Counted from the stretch's first letter, positions 8,895-16,878 are shown. The stretch is 53,109 bases of DNA from Streptomyces griseus subsp. griseus (GCF_000720255.1 NZ_JOJE01000050.1:1-53109), one strand, 5' to 3'. Numbers and translations: made by a program. Notes: a model not told the origin generated them from the letters alone.

Positions 8895-8949
8895 AACGGG
8901 ACGAAGGCCCCGGTCGGCGGAGGTGAACGACTGGGGCCTTCGTCCCGTT
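8895..8949 (-). terminator. strong hairpin terminator after the glycosyltransferase gene
   Basis: A perfect 17-bp stem, AACGGGACGAAGGCCCC (8895-8911) with its complement at 8933-8949, encloses a 21-base loop. It starts 27 bp beyond the stop of the glycosyltransferase gene. There is no long U tract on the minus strand, as is usual for Streptomyces terminators. The structure also separates that gene from the SARP promoter region. Confidence 0.85.
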
Positions 8950-8976
8950 TCCGTGCGCCCAGGCGTGCCGCGTGGG

Positions 8977-9879
8977 TCAGATGACCGGCGGCCGGCCCAG
9001 CCGGGTCAGTCGCCACACCGTGCGCCAGCGCATGGGCCGTCGCTCACCGGCCGGCTCGCGCATCCCCTCCGCGAACCCGCCGAACCAGGCCCGCAGTCCG
9101 CCGAGGGACCGGGTGCGCAGGAGCGTGGCGAGCATCCACACGCCCAGGTGCACCGGGATCAGTGGCAGCGGCAGCCTGCGCCGGACCAGCCAGACCCGGT
9201 TGCGGGCGGTGACGCGGTAGTAGATGGCGTGCCGGGCGGGCGAGGTCTTGGGGTGCTGGAGCAGCAGTTCGGGCGCGTAGAGGATGCGCCAGCCGGCGTC
9301 GGTGGCCCGCCACGCCAGGTCGGTCTCCTCGTGGGCGAAGAAGAACTCGGCGGGCCAGTCGCCGGTCTCGGCGAGCATCGCCATGCTCAGGGCGTGCCCG
9401 CCGCCGAGGAACCCCGTCACGTATCCGCCCTGCATGGGGTCCGCCGCCCCGACCCGGGGCACGTGGCGCCGCTGGGTCTCCCCGTGCTCGTCGGCGATGC
9501 GGAAGCCGACGATGCCGAGGCGCGGGTCGGCCGCGTACAGGTCCCTGACCCGGCGCAGCACGTCGGCGTCGACGAGCAGCCCGTCGTCGTCGAGTTCGAC
9601 CACGATGTCGACGTCACCGAACTCCCGCAGCCGCGCGAGGGCGACGTTGCGTCCGCCGGGGCAGCCGAGGTTCTCCTCGACCTCGATGGCGGTGACCTCG
9701 CCCGGCAGGGAGAGCCGGTGCGCGAACTCGGGCAGCGGGCAGCCGTTGCCGACGATCACGATGCGGGCGGGCGGGAGGTCCTGCTTGGCCACGGACTCCA
9801 GCAGGGCGTCGACCTCGGCCGGCCGGTTGCCCATCGTCACCACGGCGACGGCGATCCTCGGCTCCACCACGTACCTCAC
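8977..9879 (-). CDS. family 2 glycosyltransferase
   Basis: A 300-residue GT-A fold glycosyltransferase. The N-terminus IAVAVVTMGNRP with IVIVGNGC is the nucleotide-sugar-binding start of GT2 enzymes. ENLGCPGGRNVAL and VELDDDGLL give the acidic DxD-like metal/nucleotide site near residue 97. FFFAHEETDLAWR carries the conserved (E/D)xDLxxR acceptor-side motif near 190. A hydrophobic stretch near 245 (IPVHLGVWMLATLL) could anchor it to the membrane. The donor and acceptor cannot be read from sequence. It is followed by a strong terminator and preceded by a 98-bp gap, so it is probably a single-gene unit. Confidence 0.9.
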   Translation of the reverse strand: MRYVVEPRIAVAVVTMGNRPAEVDALLESVAKQDLPPARIVIVGNGCPLPEFAHRLSLPGEVTAIEVEENLGCPGGRNVALARLREFGDVDIVVELDDDGLLVDADVLRRVRDLYAADPRLGIVGFRIADEHGETQRRHVPRVGAADPMQGGYVTGFLGGGHALSMAMLAETGDWPAEFFFAHEETDLAWRATDAGWRILYAPELLLQHPKTSPARHAIYYRVTARNRVWLVRRRLPLPLIPVHLGVWMLATLLRTRSLGGLRAWFGGFAEGMREPAGERRPMRWRTVWRLTRLGRPPVI

Positions 9880-9977
9880 ACCCCATCCGGCTTCCGTCGC
9901 CGCTCACGCCTGTCCGTGCGACGCCCGTCGTTCACCAAGATGTTGCCTCAGGTCCGAAGGTTGTCCTGAACACCGGA

Positions 9978-10412
9978 TCACTTTGCGCCTGGTTTACGGC
10001 GATTTTCCTTCCGCCGAACGAATTTCAGCCCCGACCAGTCCTCCCCCAGCGCGGCGACCTTCACATCGACGACGCCGAGCGGCAGGAACAGCTCCCGCAG
10101 CCGGTTCTCGGAGATGTCACTGACGTGCCCGGCGGCCCTGCGGGGCCACGCGATCCAGAGCATGGACGCGTCGGCGAGGTCCCGTACGAGGACCGGCGCG
10201 GCGGCGGCCAGTGCACGCTCCTCCCGGAAGAACGCGACGGTGACGTCGGCCGGTTCCGGCCCGCGATCGACGACCTCGCAGCCCTCCGGCAGCCCGGGGA
10301 TGTCCCAGGCGGCCGGCGCCTCCAGCAGCCGTACAAGGTGTCCGGCCCTGATCCCGATCTTCCTGGCGAGCGGCGTACCGGAGTACCCGCCCGCCGCACC
10401 GACTCCGCTCAC
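9978..10412 (-). CDS. DUF3052 family protein
   Basis: A 144-residue protein. The open frame runs much further upstream, but the GTG at 10412 has GGAGGAGA six bases upstream and gives the usual DUF3052 length and N-terminus (YSGTPLARKIGIRAGH). The conserved core DLADASMLWIAWPRRAAG and the C-terminal LGVVDVKVAALGEDWSGLKF fit this widespread actinobacterial family of unknown function. It lies just downstream of the racemase-like gene of the C-nucleoside operon, separated by 104 bp. I see nothing tying it to that pathway. Confidence 0.85.
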   Translation of the reverse strand: MSGVGAAGGYSGTPLARKIGIRAGHLVRLLEAPAAWDIPGLPEGCEVVDRGPEPADVTVAFFREERALAAAAPVLVRDLADASMLWIAWPRRAAGHVSDISENRLRELFLPLGVVDVKVAALGEDWSGLKFVRRKENRRKPGAK

Positions 10413-10516
10413 ACCGGTCTCCTCCGCTCCACGCGGGCGTTGACGACGCTCGGCATCCGACCCCGGCTCCATCCTCCTGGGTCCGACTCCAGTCACCAAG
10501 CAACGCACAGCTCTTG

Positions 10517-11338
10517 TCACGGGAGCCGGCGGCCGAAGAGGCTTCCGTTTCCGTGCGAGGGAGCTGCCGTTCCGGTGGCCGGTGCGGCCGTAGGCGCGGC
10601 GTGGCACAGTCCGTACCACAGGACGGCCTGGTTCGAGGTGATGACCGGCACGCCCAGTTCCTGTTCCAGGGGGACGACGGCGGCCCGGGAGGGGAAGCCG
10701 CTGCCCGGTACCAGGACACCGTCCGGGCGCGGGTGGTCCGGGTCGTGGAACGCCTTGACGACCTGCTGGTGCACCTCGGCGGGGTCGATCGTCCAGTGGG
10801 CGCCCTCGTCGAAGGCGTTGTAGCGGGCGATGCCGTCCCACTCCGGCCCCAGCGCGAACTGGATCAGCCTGGTCCGCTCGACGCCGACCTCGCTCAGGTA
10901 CTCCTCCGTGGCCCGGAACGTCGGCTCGGTGAACCACGGCGGCATGACCAGCAGCGGTCGTCGTACGCCGGACGCCCGCAGGGCCGCCGTGATGGCCGTC
11001 GCCGCCGTGTACACGGGTACGCCATGGGCGTGCGCGCCGGCCGCCGCGACGAACTCGGTGTCGAACGCCGGTCCCCCGAAGAAGCTGCTCGAACCGAAGC
11101 AGAGCGCGACGCTGTCCGCGCCCAGCCGGCCCAGCTGGTCCAGGCCTCGGACGACGTCGGGCGCGTTCGCGAGAGCGCCGGCGGGACTGCCGACGTACTC
11201 GGTGTCGGCGGGCCGTGGGCACTCGAAGCGCGCGGTGTGCACCGAGACCCCCTCGGGAGCCATGCGCCAGATCTCCGTCTCGGGCACGGGGTCGTTGTGG
11301 ATGACGAGGATGCCCAGCCGGGCGGCTACCGCGGCCAT
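10517..11338 (-). CDS. maleate isomerase/arylmalonate decarboxylase-like protein
   Basis: A 273-residue member of the Asp/Glu racemase superfamily, closest in layout to maleate cis-trans isomerases and arylmalonate decarboxylases. The first active-site loop reads ALCFGSSSFFGGPAFD near residue 80, with a Cys at about the usual position. The second reads GVLVPGSGFPS near 215, where the family normally has a catalytic Cys (as in SCGG of Bordetella AMDase) and this protein has Gly. The following GVPVITSNQAVLW is conserved. The ATG at 11338 overlaps the exporter stop (TGATG), so translation is coupled. It may act on a maleimide- or maleamate-like compound as a tailoring or self-protection step, or only bind it. 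Confidence 0.75.
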   Translation of the reverse strand: MAAVAARLGILVIHNDPVPETEIWRMAPEGVSVHTARFECPRPADTEYVGSPAGALANAPDVVRGLDQLGRLGADSVALCFGSSSFFGGPAFDTEFVAAAGAHAHGVPVYTAATAITAALRASGVRRPLLVMPPWFTEPTFRATEEYLSEVGVERTRLIQFALGPEWDGIARYNAFDEGAHWTIDPAEVHQQVVKAFHDPDHPRPDGVLVPGSGFPSRAAVVPLEQELGVPVITSNQAVLWYGLCHAAPTAAPATGTAAPSHGNGSLFGRRLP

Positions 11339-12792
11339 CAGCACTCACCCGCCGCGGCCGGAGCCGGAATGCCGTCCGCCGGCTGTGCGTCCCGGTCCAC
11401 GGCGGCGGCCCGACCGCCCGGCGCGAACCCGAGCCACGCGAACACCGCGCCGGCCGCCGCGATCCCACCGGCCAGCAGGAAGCCCGTACGGAACGCCCCG
11501 TCGCCCGGGTCCGTGCCCAGGACCAGGATCAGGGCCGCCACGCCGAGGGCGCCTCCCGCGTACTGGGTGGTGGTCATCAGTGCCCCGGCCACGCCCTGGT
11601 TGCGGTCGTCCACGTCACGCGTGCCGCCGACGAACATCGAGGTGTAGATCATGCCGTGACCGAGTCCGCTGACGACCAGGCCGGGCAGCATCGCCGCGAG
11701 GTAGCCGTGGTGGGTGGCGGAGAGGCCCAGCAGCACCAGTCCGGCCGCGCCGACCGTGAACGCCAGCGTCAGGCAGCGGCGCACGCCGAGGACTCCGACC
11801 AGCTTCCCGGCGATCATGTTGCCGAAGGTGATGCACGCGGCGAGCGGGAGGAACGCGATCCCGGCGGCCAGCGGCTCGTAACCGCGGCCGTCCTGCAGGA
11901 GCAGCGTCACCAGGTAGAACTCGACGCCCGCCACGCTCGCCATGTACAGCGCGGAGGAGCAGCAGCCCATGACGAGGCTGCGGGTGCGCCTCAGCACCGG
12001 GTCGACCAGCGGCTGCCCGCTGCCGCGCTCCCGCAGCGCGAACAGCACCAACAGGCCGGCCCCGGCGAGGAAGCTGCCGAGCGTCAGCGGTTCGGTCCAG
12101 CCGATGTCGGCGGCCAGGGTGAGACCGAGAACGGAGACCAGGACCGTGGCGGTGCACAGCACGGCGTTGAGCACGTTGAGGGCGGCGTGCCGGCCCTGCT
12201 CCGTCTTCCCGGGCAGGAACCGGGGGGCGGCCAGCGCGCACAGCACGGCGAACGGCAGGTTCACGAAGAACGTCCAGCGCCAGGAGAGGGTGGTCAGCAG
12301 TCCGCCGATGACCACGCCCGCGGCCAGTCCGCTGGCGCCGACCGTGCCCCAGACGGCGAGTGCCCGGGTGCGCTCCCGTCCCGCCGGGAACGTGGTGTTG
12401 ACCAGGGCCAGGATCGACGGCTGGAGGCAGGCCGCGGCGACGCCCTGGGCGCCGCGGGCGACCAGCAGCAGCGCGGCGTTCGCCGCGAGGCCGCCCAGCA
12501 GTGAGGCGACGCCGAAGAGCACCAGCGCGGCCATGAACAGTTTGCGGGCGCCGACCCGGTCCCCGACCCGGCCGCCGACGATCAGGAAGCCGGCGAAGAA
12601 CACGGAGTAGGCGCTGACGACCCACTGCATGGCGCTGCCGGACAGCGTCAGGTCGGAGCCGATGTCGGGCAGGGCGACGAAGATGACGGAGAAGTCGAGC
12701 GCGATGAGGAACTGGGCCGCGGAGAGGGTGATGAGGCCGCCGACGGGACTGCGGGACGCCGTCGGTGCGGAGGATGCAGTCGGAAGAGGCAT
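11338..12792 (-). CDS. MFS drug exporter of the DHA2 (EmrB/QacA) type
   Basis: A 484-residue integral membrane protein with about 14 predicted hydrophobic segments. Family marks are LDFSVIFVALPDIGSDL in TM1 (the LDxTIVNVALP-like motif of DHA2 proteins), GGRVGDRVGARKLF (motif A, loop 2-3), and GVVIGGLLTTLSWRWTFFVNLP (motif C and the following WRWxFxxNxP). It is the export gene of the operon, between the HAD phosphatase upstream and the racemase-like gene with which it overlaps. Export of the nucleoside product and self-resistance are the likely roles, inferred from context. Confidence 0.9.
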   Translation of the reverse strand: MPLPTASSAPTASRSPVGGLITLSAAQFLIALDFSVIFVALPDIGSDLTLSGSAMQWVVSAYSVFFAGFLIVGGRVGDRVGARKLFMAALVLFGVASLLGGLAANAALLLVARGAQGVAAACLQPSILALVNTTFPAGRERTRALAVWGTVGASGLAAGVVIGGLLTTLSWRWTFFVNLPFAVLCALAAPRFLPGKTEQGRHAALNVLNAVLCTATVLVSVLGLTLAADIGWTEPLTLGSFLAGAGLLVLFALRERGSGQPLVDPVLRRTRSLVMGCCSSALYMASVAGVEFYLVTLLLQDGRGYEPLAAGIAFLPLAACITFGNMIAGKLVGVLGVRRCLTLAFTVGAAGLVLLGLSATHHGYLAAMLPGLVVSGLGHGMIYTSMFVGGTRDVDDRNQGVAGALMTTTQYAGGALGVAALILVLGTDPGDGAFRTGFLLAGGIAAAGAVFAWLGFAPGGRAAAVDRDAQPADGIPAPAAAGEC

Positions 12793-12865
12793 GGTGTGGA
12801 TGACCGCCTGGTTCTTGTGCCGCCCCGGGTGGGGCGGAGGTGTCTGGGGGATGGCCTGTCGGGAG

Positions 12866-13564
12866 TCAGGAAAGGGCCGGAGTCGTCACCGGGCTGCGGC
12901 TCAGGGCCTGTTGCAGCGCGTCGACCGTGTCCGCCACCAGCGCGGCGCCCGCCTCCGTCAGCTGCCGCGACGAGGCGACACCGTAGGAGACGCCGATCGC
13001 GGGCATGCCGGCCGCCGTCGCCATCCGCACGTCGTCCACGGCGTCACCGACGACCACGCACGCCTGCGGCGCGATGCCGACCGACCGGGCCGCGAGCAGC
13101 GCCAGGTCGGCGTGGGGCTTGCCGCGCGGGGCCATGCCGTGGCAGACGACGGCGTCGAACTCCTCGACGAGCCCGGCCGGTTCGAGGAGTTCCAGCGCGC
13201 TGGCCCGGATCTTGCTGGTGCAGATCGCGGTCCTGAGTCCCTCGGACCGCAGTCGGCGCAGCAGCTCCGGCACCCCGGGGAAGACCAGGTCGGCGGCCCG
13301 GGGGACGACCTCCTCCCGGAACCGCTCCCGGAAGAGGGCGACCGCGTCGGCCACCTCCGGATGCTCCTCGGGCAGCCCCGTGAGCTCGGCGAAGACGGCC
13401 CCGAGCGGCTTGCCGACGGTGGCGCGCACCCGGTCCGCCGGGACCTCCGGGCGGCCGGTGTGTTCCAGTACCCGGTGCAGGACGCCGGCGATGGCGCCCG
13501 GGGTGTCCAGCAGGGTGCCGTCGAGATCGAACAGGACGGCGGCCGGTCTGCCGTACGTCGTCAT
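12866..13564 (-). CDS. HAD-family phosphatase, likely nucleoside 5'-phosphatase
   Basis: A 232-residue HAD hydrolase of the phosphoglycolate phosphatase-like group. Motif I is LFDLDGTLLDT (nucleophile Asp near residue 12). Motif II is AICTSK near 120. Motif III is the Lys of APRGKPHADL near 152. Motif IV is VVVGDAVDDVRMA near 178. A cap domain lies between motifs I and II. Its ATG overlaps the stop of the PsuG-like gene (ATGA), indicating tight translational coupling. In the minimycin/indigoidine and showdomycin clusters a PsuG/IndA-like enzyme is likewise paired with a HAD phosphatase that removes the 5'-phosphate of the C-nucleotide; the same role is inferred here. Confidence 0.9.
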   Translation of the reverse strand: MTTYGRPAAVLFDLDGTLLDTPGAIAGVLHRVLEHTGRPEVPADRVRATVGKPLGAVFAELTGLPEEHPEVADAVALFRERFREEVVPRAADLVFPGVPELLRRLRSEGLRTAICTSKIRASALELLEPAGLVEEFDAVVCHGMAPRGKPHADLALLAARSVGIAPQACVVVGDAVDDVRMATAAGMPAIGVSYGVASSRQLTEAGAALVADTVDALQQALSRSPVTTPALS

Positions 13565-14529
13565 GCGAGCGCCCCCGCGTGCTCGGCGAGTTCGAGGGAG
13601 AACTGAGCGGCGAACTCGCCGGCGAAGGCCGCGGTCGACAGCAGCACGGACCGGTTGGCTGCCGAGGTACGGCCCCGGGTCGCCTCGGATATCGCCTTCA
13701 GGAGGTACGGCGTGATCGCGGGGCCGGTGACACCGGCGGCCTTGGCCTGGGCGGTGGCGTCCGCGAGGGCGGCCTCGATGTCGGCGGACGGGATGCCGTC
13801 CGCTTCCCGGATCGGGTGGGTGACCAGGGTCGAGGTGGCGTTCCCGGCCCGCCAGTGGGCGAGGGTGACGGCCGCGATCTCACGCAGGTCGTCGGACCGG
13901 TGCGGGTTGCGCACGCCGCTGCTGACGCTCAGGTAGGCGGGGAAGTCGTCGCAGCGGTAACCGATCACGGGGACGCCCGCCGTCTCCAGCCATTCCAGGG
14001 TCCAGGCGGGGTGCAGCATCGACTTGGCGCCGGCACACACCACGGCGACCCGGCTGCGGGTGAACTGCACCAGGTCGGCGGAGATGTCGAAGCTGTCCGG
14101 GGCGTCACGGTGCACACCGCCGATGCCCGCGACCGCGAACACCGGGATGCCCGCCAGCTCCGCCGCGACCAGGGAGGAGGACACGGTGGTGGCGCCGAGG
14201 CCGCCGCGCGTCAGGGCGACGGCCATGTCCCGGGTGCTGACCTTGGGCACGTCCGGGGCGGAGGCGAAGAGTTCGAGCTGTTCCTTGGTCATGCCCACCC
14301 GGATCCGGCCGTCCAGCAGCGCGACCCGGGCGGGGACCGCGCCGGACGCGCGGACCTCCGCGTCGATGTCGAGCGCCAGGTCGAGGTTGGCCGGGTACGG
14401 CAGCCCGTGCGGGATCGCCGAGGACTCCAGGGCGACGACCGGTCGGCCCTCGTGCAGGGCCTCGCGCACCTCTTCGTCGATGTCCAACAGGTAGGGGTCG
14501 GCGGCGAGTGCCGCGGGGGTGGCGTGCAT
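13561..14529 (-). CDS. pseudouridine-5'-phosphate glycosidase-like C-glycosidase (PsuG/IndA type)
   Basis: A 322-residue protein of the PsuG family, which makes or breaks the C-C bond between a base and C1 of ribose 5-phosphate. All active-site residues I can place are retained: Glu35 in ALESSAIPHGLPYP, Lys96 in DVPKVSTRD, Asp148 in FDIS, Lys169 in CAGAKS (the Schiff-base lysine), and Asn292 in SAANRS. They align with E31, K93, K166 and N289 of E. coli PsuG with small offsets. In C-nucleoside antibiotic clusters this family joins ribose 5-phosphate to a non-canonical base. It is followed by an overlapping HAD gene and preceded by an octamer array of stop triplets; GAGGAG lies five bases before the ATG. 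Confidence 0.93.
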   Translation of the reverse strand: MHATPAALAADPYLLDIDEEVREALHEGRPVVALESSAIPHGLPYPANLDLALDIDAEVRASGAVPARVALLDGRIRVGMTKEQLELFASAPDVPKVSTRDMAVALTRGGLGATTVSSSLVAAELAGIPVFAVAGIGGVHRDAPDSFDISADLVQFTRSRVAVVCAGAKSMLHPAWTLEWLETAGVPVIGYRCDDFPAYLSVSSGVRNPHRSDDLREIAAVTLAHWRAGNATSTLVTHPIREADGIPSADIEAALADATAQAKAAGVTGPAITPYLLKAISEATRGRTSAANRSVLLSTAAFAGEFAAQFSLELAEHAGALA

Positions 14530-14532
14530 GGG

Positions 14533-14597
14533 GGCTCCTCAGCGAGTCAGGAAGTCAGCGGCTTGACGGCTAGGCGGCTAGGCGGCTAGGCGGCTAG
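14533..14597 (-). repeat. octamer array carrying stop codons between transglutaminase and PsuG-like genes
   Basis: Read on the minus strand from the transglutaminase stop, the spacer divides into 8-bp units: TAGCCGCC three times, TAGCCGTC, a 7-bp slip AAGCCGC, then TGACTTCC, TGACTCGC and TGAGGAGC. Each complete unit begins with a stop triplet. Because 8 is not a multiple of 3, consecutive units close all three frames. The last unit supplies the Shine-Dalgarno of the PsuG-like gene. Confidence 0.85.
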
Positions 14598-15295
14598 CGA
14601 GTGAGGACGGGCGGTGGGGCGGCCTCGGAGGCGAGGGAACCGCCCGAGACGGTGCCGGTTCCTTCGAGGAACCGCGGGTGCGCGCTGCGCATCGACGCCA
14701 TCACGAACTCGTACGGCAGGTCGTCGAAGGCCCCGTGGTCCCGGAGGAACTCCATGGCGCCGCCGCTGCCGTGCGGGTGGTACAGGCTGTCGGCCCGCCC
14801 GTCGAACTCCAGCGGCTGCATGGCGTACAGCCGGCACAGCAGCTTGTTGAAGACGGGGGTGGCCTTCACCCAGCGGCCCTCCAGGTGGATCTGGGTGAGG
14901 CCGTGGAAGAAGACGTCGCCGCCGATGTGCTCGATCAGGCGGGGCGAGGCGAGGTGGTTGCGGACATCGCCGTACACCAGCCGGGAAGGGATGCCCAGGG
15001 CGCGGACGGCGGCGGCGAACAGGGCCGACTTGTGCAGGCAGAAGCCGGACTTGACGGTGGCGGTGTGGGACGCCTTCAGACCCTCGCGGGACAGATCGGC
15101 GCCGTACACCTCGTAGTGGACGGTGTCACGGACCGCGTAGTACAGCTTGACTGCGTTGGCGCGGCGGTCGGCCGAGCGGTCGTCGACGACGTCGTCGATG
15201 AAGGTCTGCACCGCCTCGGACTCGTAGTCGAGGAACTCGGTCGGCGCGGTGAGCGCGGTGAGACTGCTGGGCACATCGGTCATGGGCTCGGTCAT
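14594..15295 (-). CDS. transglutaminase-like superfamily protein
   Basis: A 233-residue protein with the papain-like transglutaminase core. The nucleophilic Cys lies in KSGFCLHKSALFAAAVRALG near residue 86. The His is in FFHGLTQIHLEGRWVKATP near 131. In the usual pattern (H..W.E..L.GRW...D.T) a catalytic Asp would follow; here the aligned position is Thr, so the triad appears incomplete. Family members release or amidate acyl groups from carrier proteins in some antibiotic pathways (AdmF of andrimid). In this operon a likely job is releasing the aminopyrrole from the carrier protein. Start ATG 15295 has AGGGA eight bases upstream, just after the oxidase stop. Confidence 0.8.
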   Translation of the reverse strand: MTEPMTDVPSSLTALTAPTEFLDYESEAVQTFIDDVVDDRSADRRANAVKLYYAVRDTVHYEVYGADLSREGLKASHTATVKSGFCLHKSALFAAAVRALGIPSRLVYGDVRNHLASPRLIEHIGGDVFFHGLTQIHLEGRWVKATPVFNKLLCRLYAMQPLEFDGRADSLYHPHGSGGAMEFLRDHGAFDDLPYEFVMASMRSAHPRFLEGTGTVSGGSLASEAAPPPVLTR

Positions 15296-15310
15296 GAACT
15301 CGTTCCCTGG

Positions 15311-16444
15311 TCAGAGGCCGAGAAGGCTGGCGATCCGGGTGCGCTGGATCTCGCTGGTCCCGGAGTAGATGGTTCCGGCGACGGAGTCGCGCAGTGCGCG
15401 CTCGACCCCGTGCGCGGTGAGCACGCCGCGTCCGCCGTGGATGCGGACCGCGTCGAGGGCGTTCTGGACGTTCGCCTCCGACACGACGGTCTTGGTGGCG
15501 GCGAGGTCGACGGCGGCGTCCTGGCCGGACTCCACCTTCGTCCCGGTGTCGTGCAGCCACTTCCGGGCGGTCTCGGTGCGGATCTTCATGTCGGCGATCT
15601 TGTGGGAGATCGCCTGGTACTTGCCGATGGGCCGGCCGAACTGGGTCCGGCCCTTGACGAACTGGATGGTCTCCGCCAGCCGACGGGTCATCTCGCCGAG
15701 CGTGATGGAGAAGGAGAAGAGCACCTCGCGCTTCATCACGTAATCCAGGACGAGGAACCCGGCCCCGTCCCCGCCGACCCGTTGGGAGACGGGAACTCGC
15801 AGTTCCTCGAAGGCGAGCGTGCCGACCGGGCTGGTGCGCAGCCCGATCTTGTCCATGGCAGGGCCGACCACCAGACCGGGTGTTCCGGCCTCGACCAGCA
15901 GGCAGGTGAGACCGAACGGGCCGGGGGCGCCGGTGCGGACGTAGAGCAGGAAGAGGTCCGCGACCGGGGCGTTGGTGATGAACATCTTCCCGCCGTTGAC
16001 CACGTAGTGGTCGCCGTCGCGTACGGCGGTGGTGGAGATGTTCATGGCGTCGGAGCCGCCGGACTCCTCGGTGATGGCGTGCGCGGTGATCAGATCGCCG
16101 GAGACGATCTTCGGGAGGTAACGCTCCTTCAGATCGTCGTCGCCGAACCGCTGGAGCGGCACGCCCACCGACACGATCTGGGTGGAGGCCGAGAAGGACA
16201 GGCCGGAGTCGCGTGACGCGCGGCCAAGTCCTTCCAGGGCCAGCATGGTGTCGGTCAGCGACCGGCCGTGCCCGCCGTAGGCGGCGTCGAAGGGGATGCG
16301 CAGGATCCCGGACTCCTGGACGGCCGACCACTTGTGCCGGGAGAACTCGGCCCTGCCGTCCAGTTCCTCGATGTCTGCGTTGAGCTGATCGGCCCAGGGG
16401 GTCATCAGGTGCGGGAGATCATGCTGCGGTGGTTGGTCGGACAT
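15311..16444 (-). CDS. acyl-CoA dehydrogenase-like flavoprotein oxidase
   Basis: A 377-residue ACAD-fold enzyme. FAD-binding and family motifs are AHAITEESGGSDAMNISTTA near residue 120, KMFITNAPVADLFLLYV near 155, GRTQFGRPIGKYQ near 265, and IHGGRGVL near 325. The C-terminal motif is IYSGTSEIQR; the position holding the catalytic Glu in short- and medium-chain dehydrogenases (IYEGT) is Ser361. Loss of that Glu is compatible with a different base, as in some subfamilies. Beside a free adenylation enzyme and a carrier protein it resembles the prolyl-carrier oxidases of pyrrole biosynthesis. Here it would oxidise a cyclised glutaminyl thioester to an aminopyrrole. GGAG precedes the ATG. Confidence 0.88.
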   Translation of the reverse strand: MSDQPPQHDLPHLMTPWADQLNADIEELDGRAEFSRHKWSAVQESGILRIPFDAAYGGHGRSLTDTMLALEGLGRASRDSGLSFSASTQIVSVGVPLQRFGDDDLKERYLPKIVSGDLITAHAITEESGGSDAMNISTTAVRDGDHYVVNGGKMFITNAPVADLFLLYVRTGAPGPFGLTCLLVEAGTPGLVVGPAMDKIGLRTSPVGTLAFEELRVPVSQRVGGDGAGFLVLDYVMKREVLFSFSITLGEMTRRLAETIQFVKGRTQFGRPIGKYQAISHKIADMKIRTETARKWLHDTGTKVESGQDAAVDLAATKTVVSEANVQNALDAVRIHGGRGVLTAHGVERALRDSVAGTIYSGTSEIQRTRIASLLGL

Positions 16445-16503
16445 GGCTGTACTCCTCGAAGCGGGGCCGGGGGCGGGGCCGTTGCCGTTGGCTCGGTGCC
16501 GGG

Positions 16504-16878
16504 TCAGTACTGGGAGAAGCCGTCCTCGGACAGGGTGTGCCGCTCGTTGCCGACGATCGGCGGGTTGAAGACCGACACCAGGTGCAGGTCCTCGTAGTCG
16601 GAGGCGATGAGGTAGTGCGGGTCGTGCTTGTCGAGGACGTAGATCGTGCCCGGGACGATCTTGTGCCGGGTGCCGTCCTTCTCTACGACCTCACCGGAGC
16701 CGGCGACGCAGAAGCAGGCCTCCAGGTGTTCGCGGTACTGCAGGGCGCTCGTGGTGCCCTGGCGCACCAGGGTCACGGCGAAGGCGAAGCCCATACGGTC
16801 GGCCTCGACCAGGAGCCGGTGGCTGGTGCCGTTGCCCCACTCGACGGGGACGACGTCGTCAACGCTGCGGGTGAACAC
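16504..16878 (-). CDS. ectoine synthase (EctC)-like cupin cyclase
   Basis: A 124-residue protein matching EctC across its length: WGNGTSHRLL, DRMGFAFAVTLVRQGT, YREHLEACFCVAGSGEV, PGTIYVLDKHDPHYL and VSVFNPPIVG. The iron-site residues of EctC (a Glu in HLEA, Tyr in TIYVL, His in DPHYL) are present. There is no ectA, ectB or ectD nearby, so it does not make ectoine. EctC is known to cyclise glutamine to an aminopyrroline carboxylate as a side reaction, and that is the ring closure needed for an aminopyrrole base. The start is GTG with AAGGAG seven bases upstream, 65 bp after the carrier protein gene. Confidence 0.92.
   Translation of the reverse strand: MFTRSVDDVVPVEWGNGTSHRLLVEADRMGFAFAVTLVRQGTTSALQYREHLEACFCVAGSGEVVEKDGTRHKIVPGTIYVLDKHDPHYLIASDYEDLHLVSVFNPPIVGNERHTLSEDGFSQY

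Noticed and set aside
9978..11468. A 496-codon minus-strand protein spanning the racemase-like gene and DUF3052
   Set aside because: Only the last 144 codons have a family match and a ribosome site (GTG 10412). The upstream part is out of frame with the racemase-like gene.
16504..16878. Ectoine biosynthesis locus
   Set aside because: Only an EctC homologue is present; ectA, ectB and ectD are absent and the neighbours are carrier-protein enzymes.
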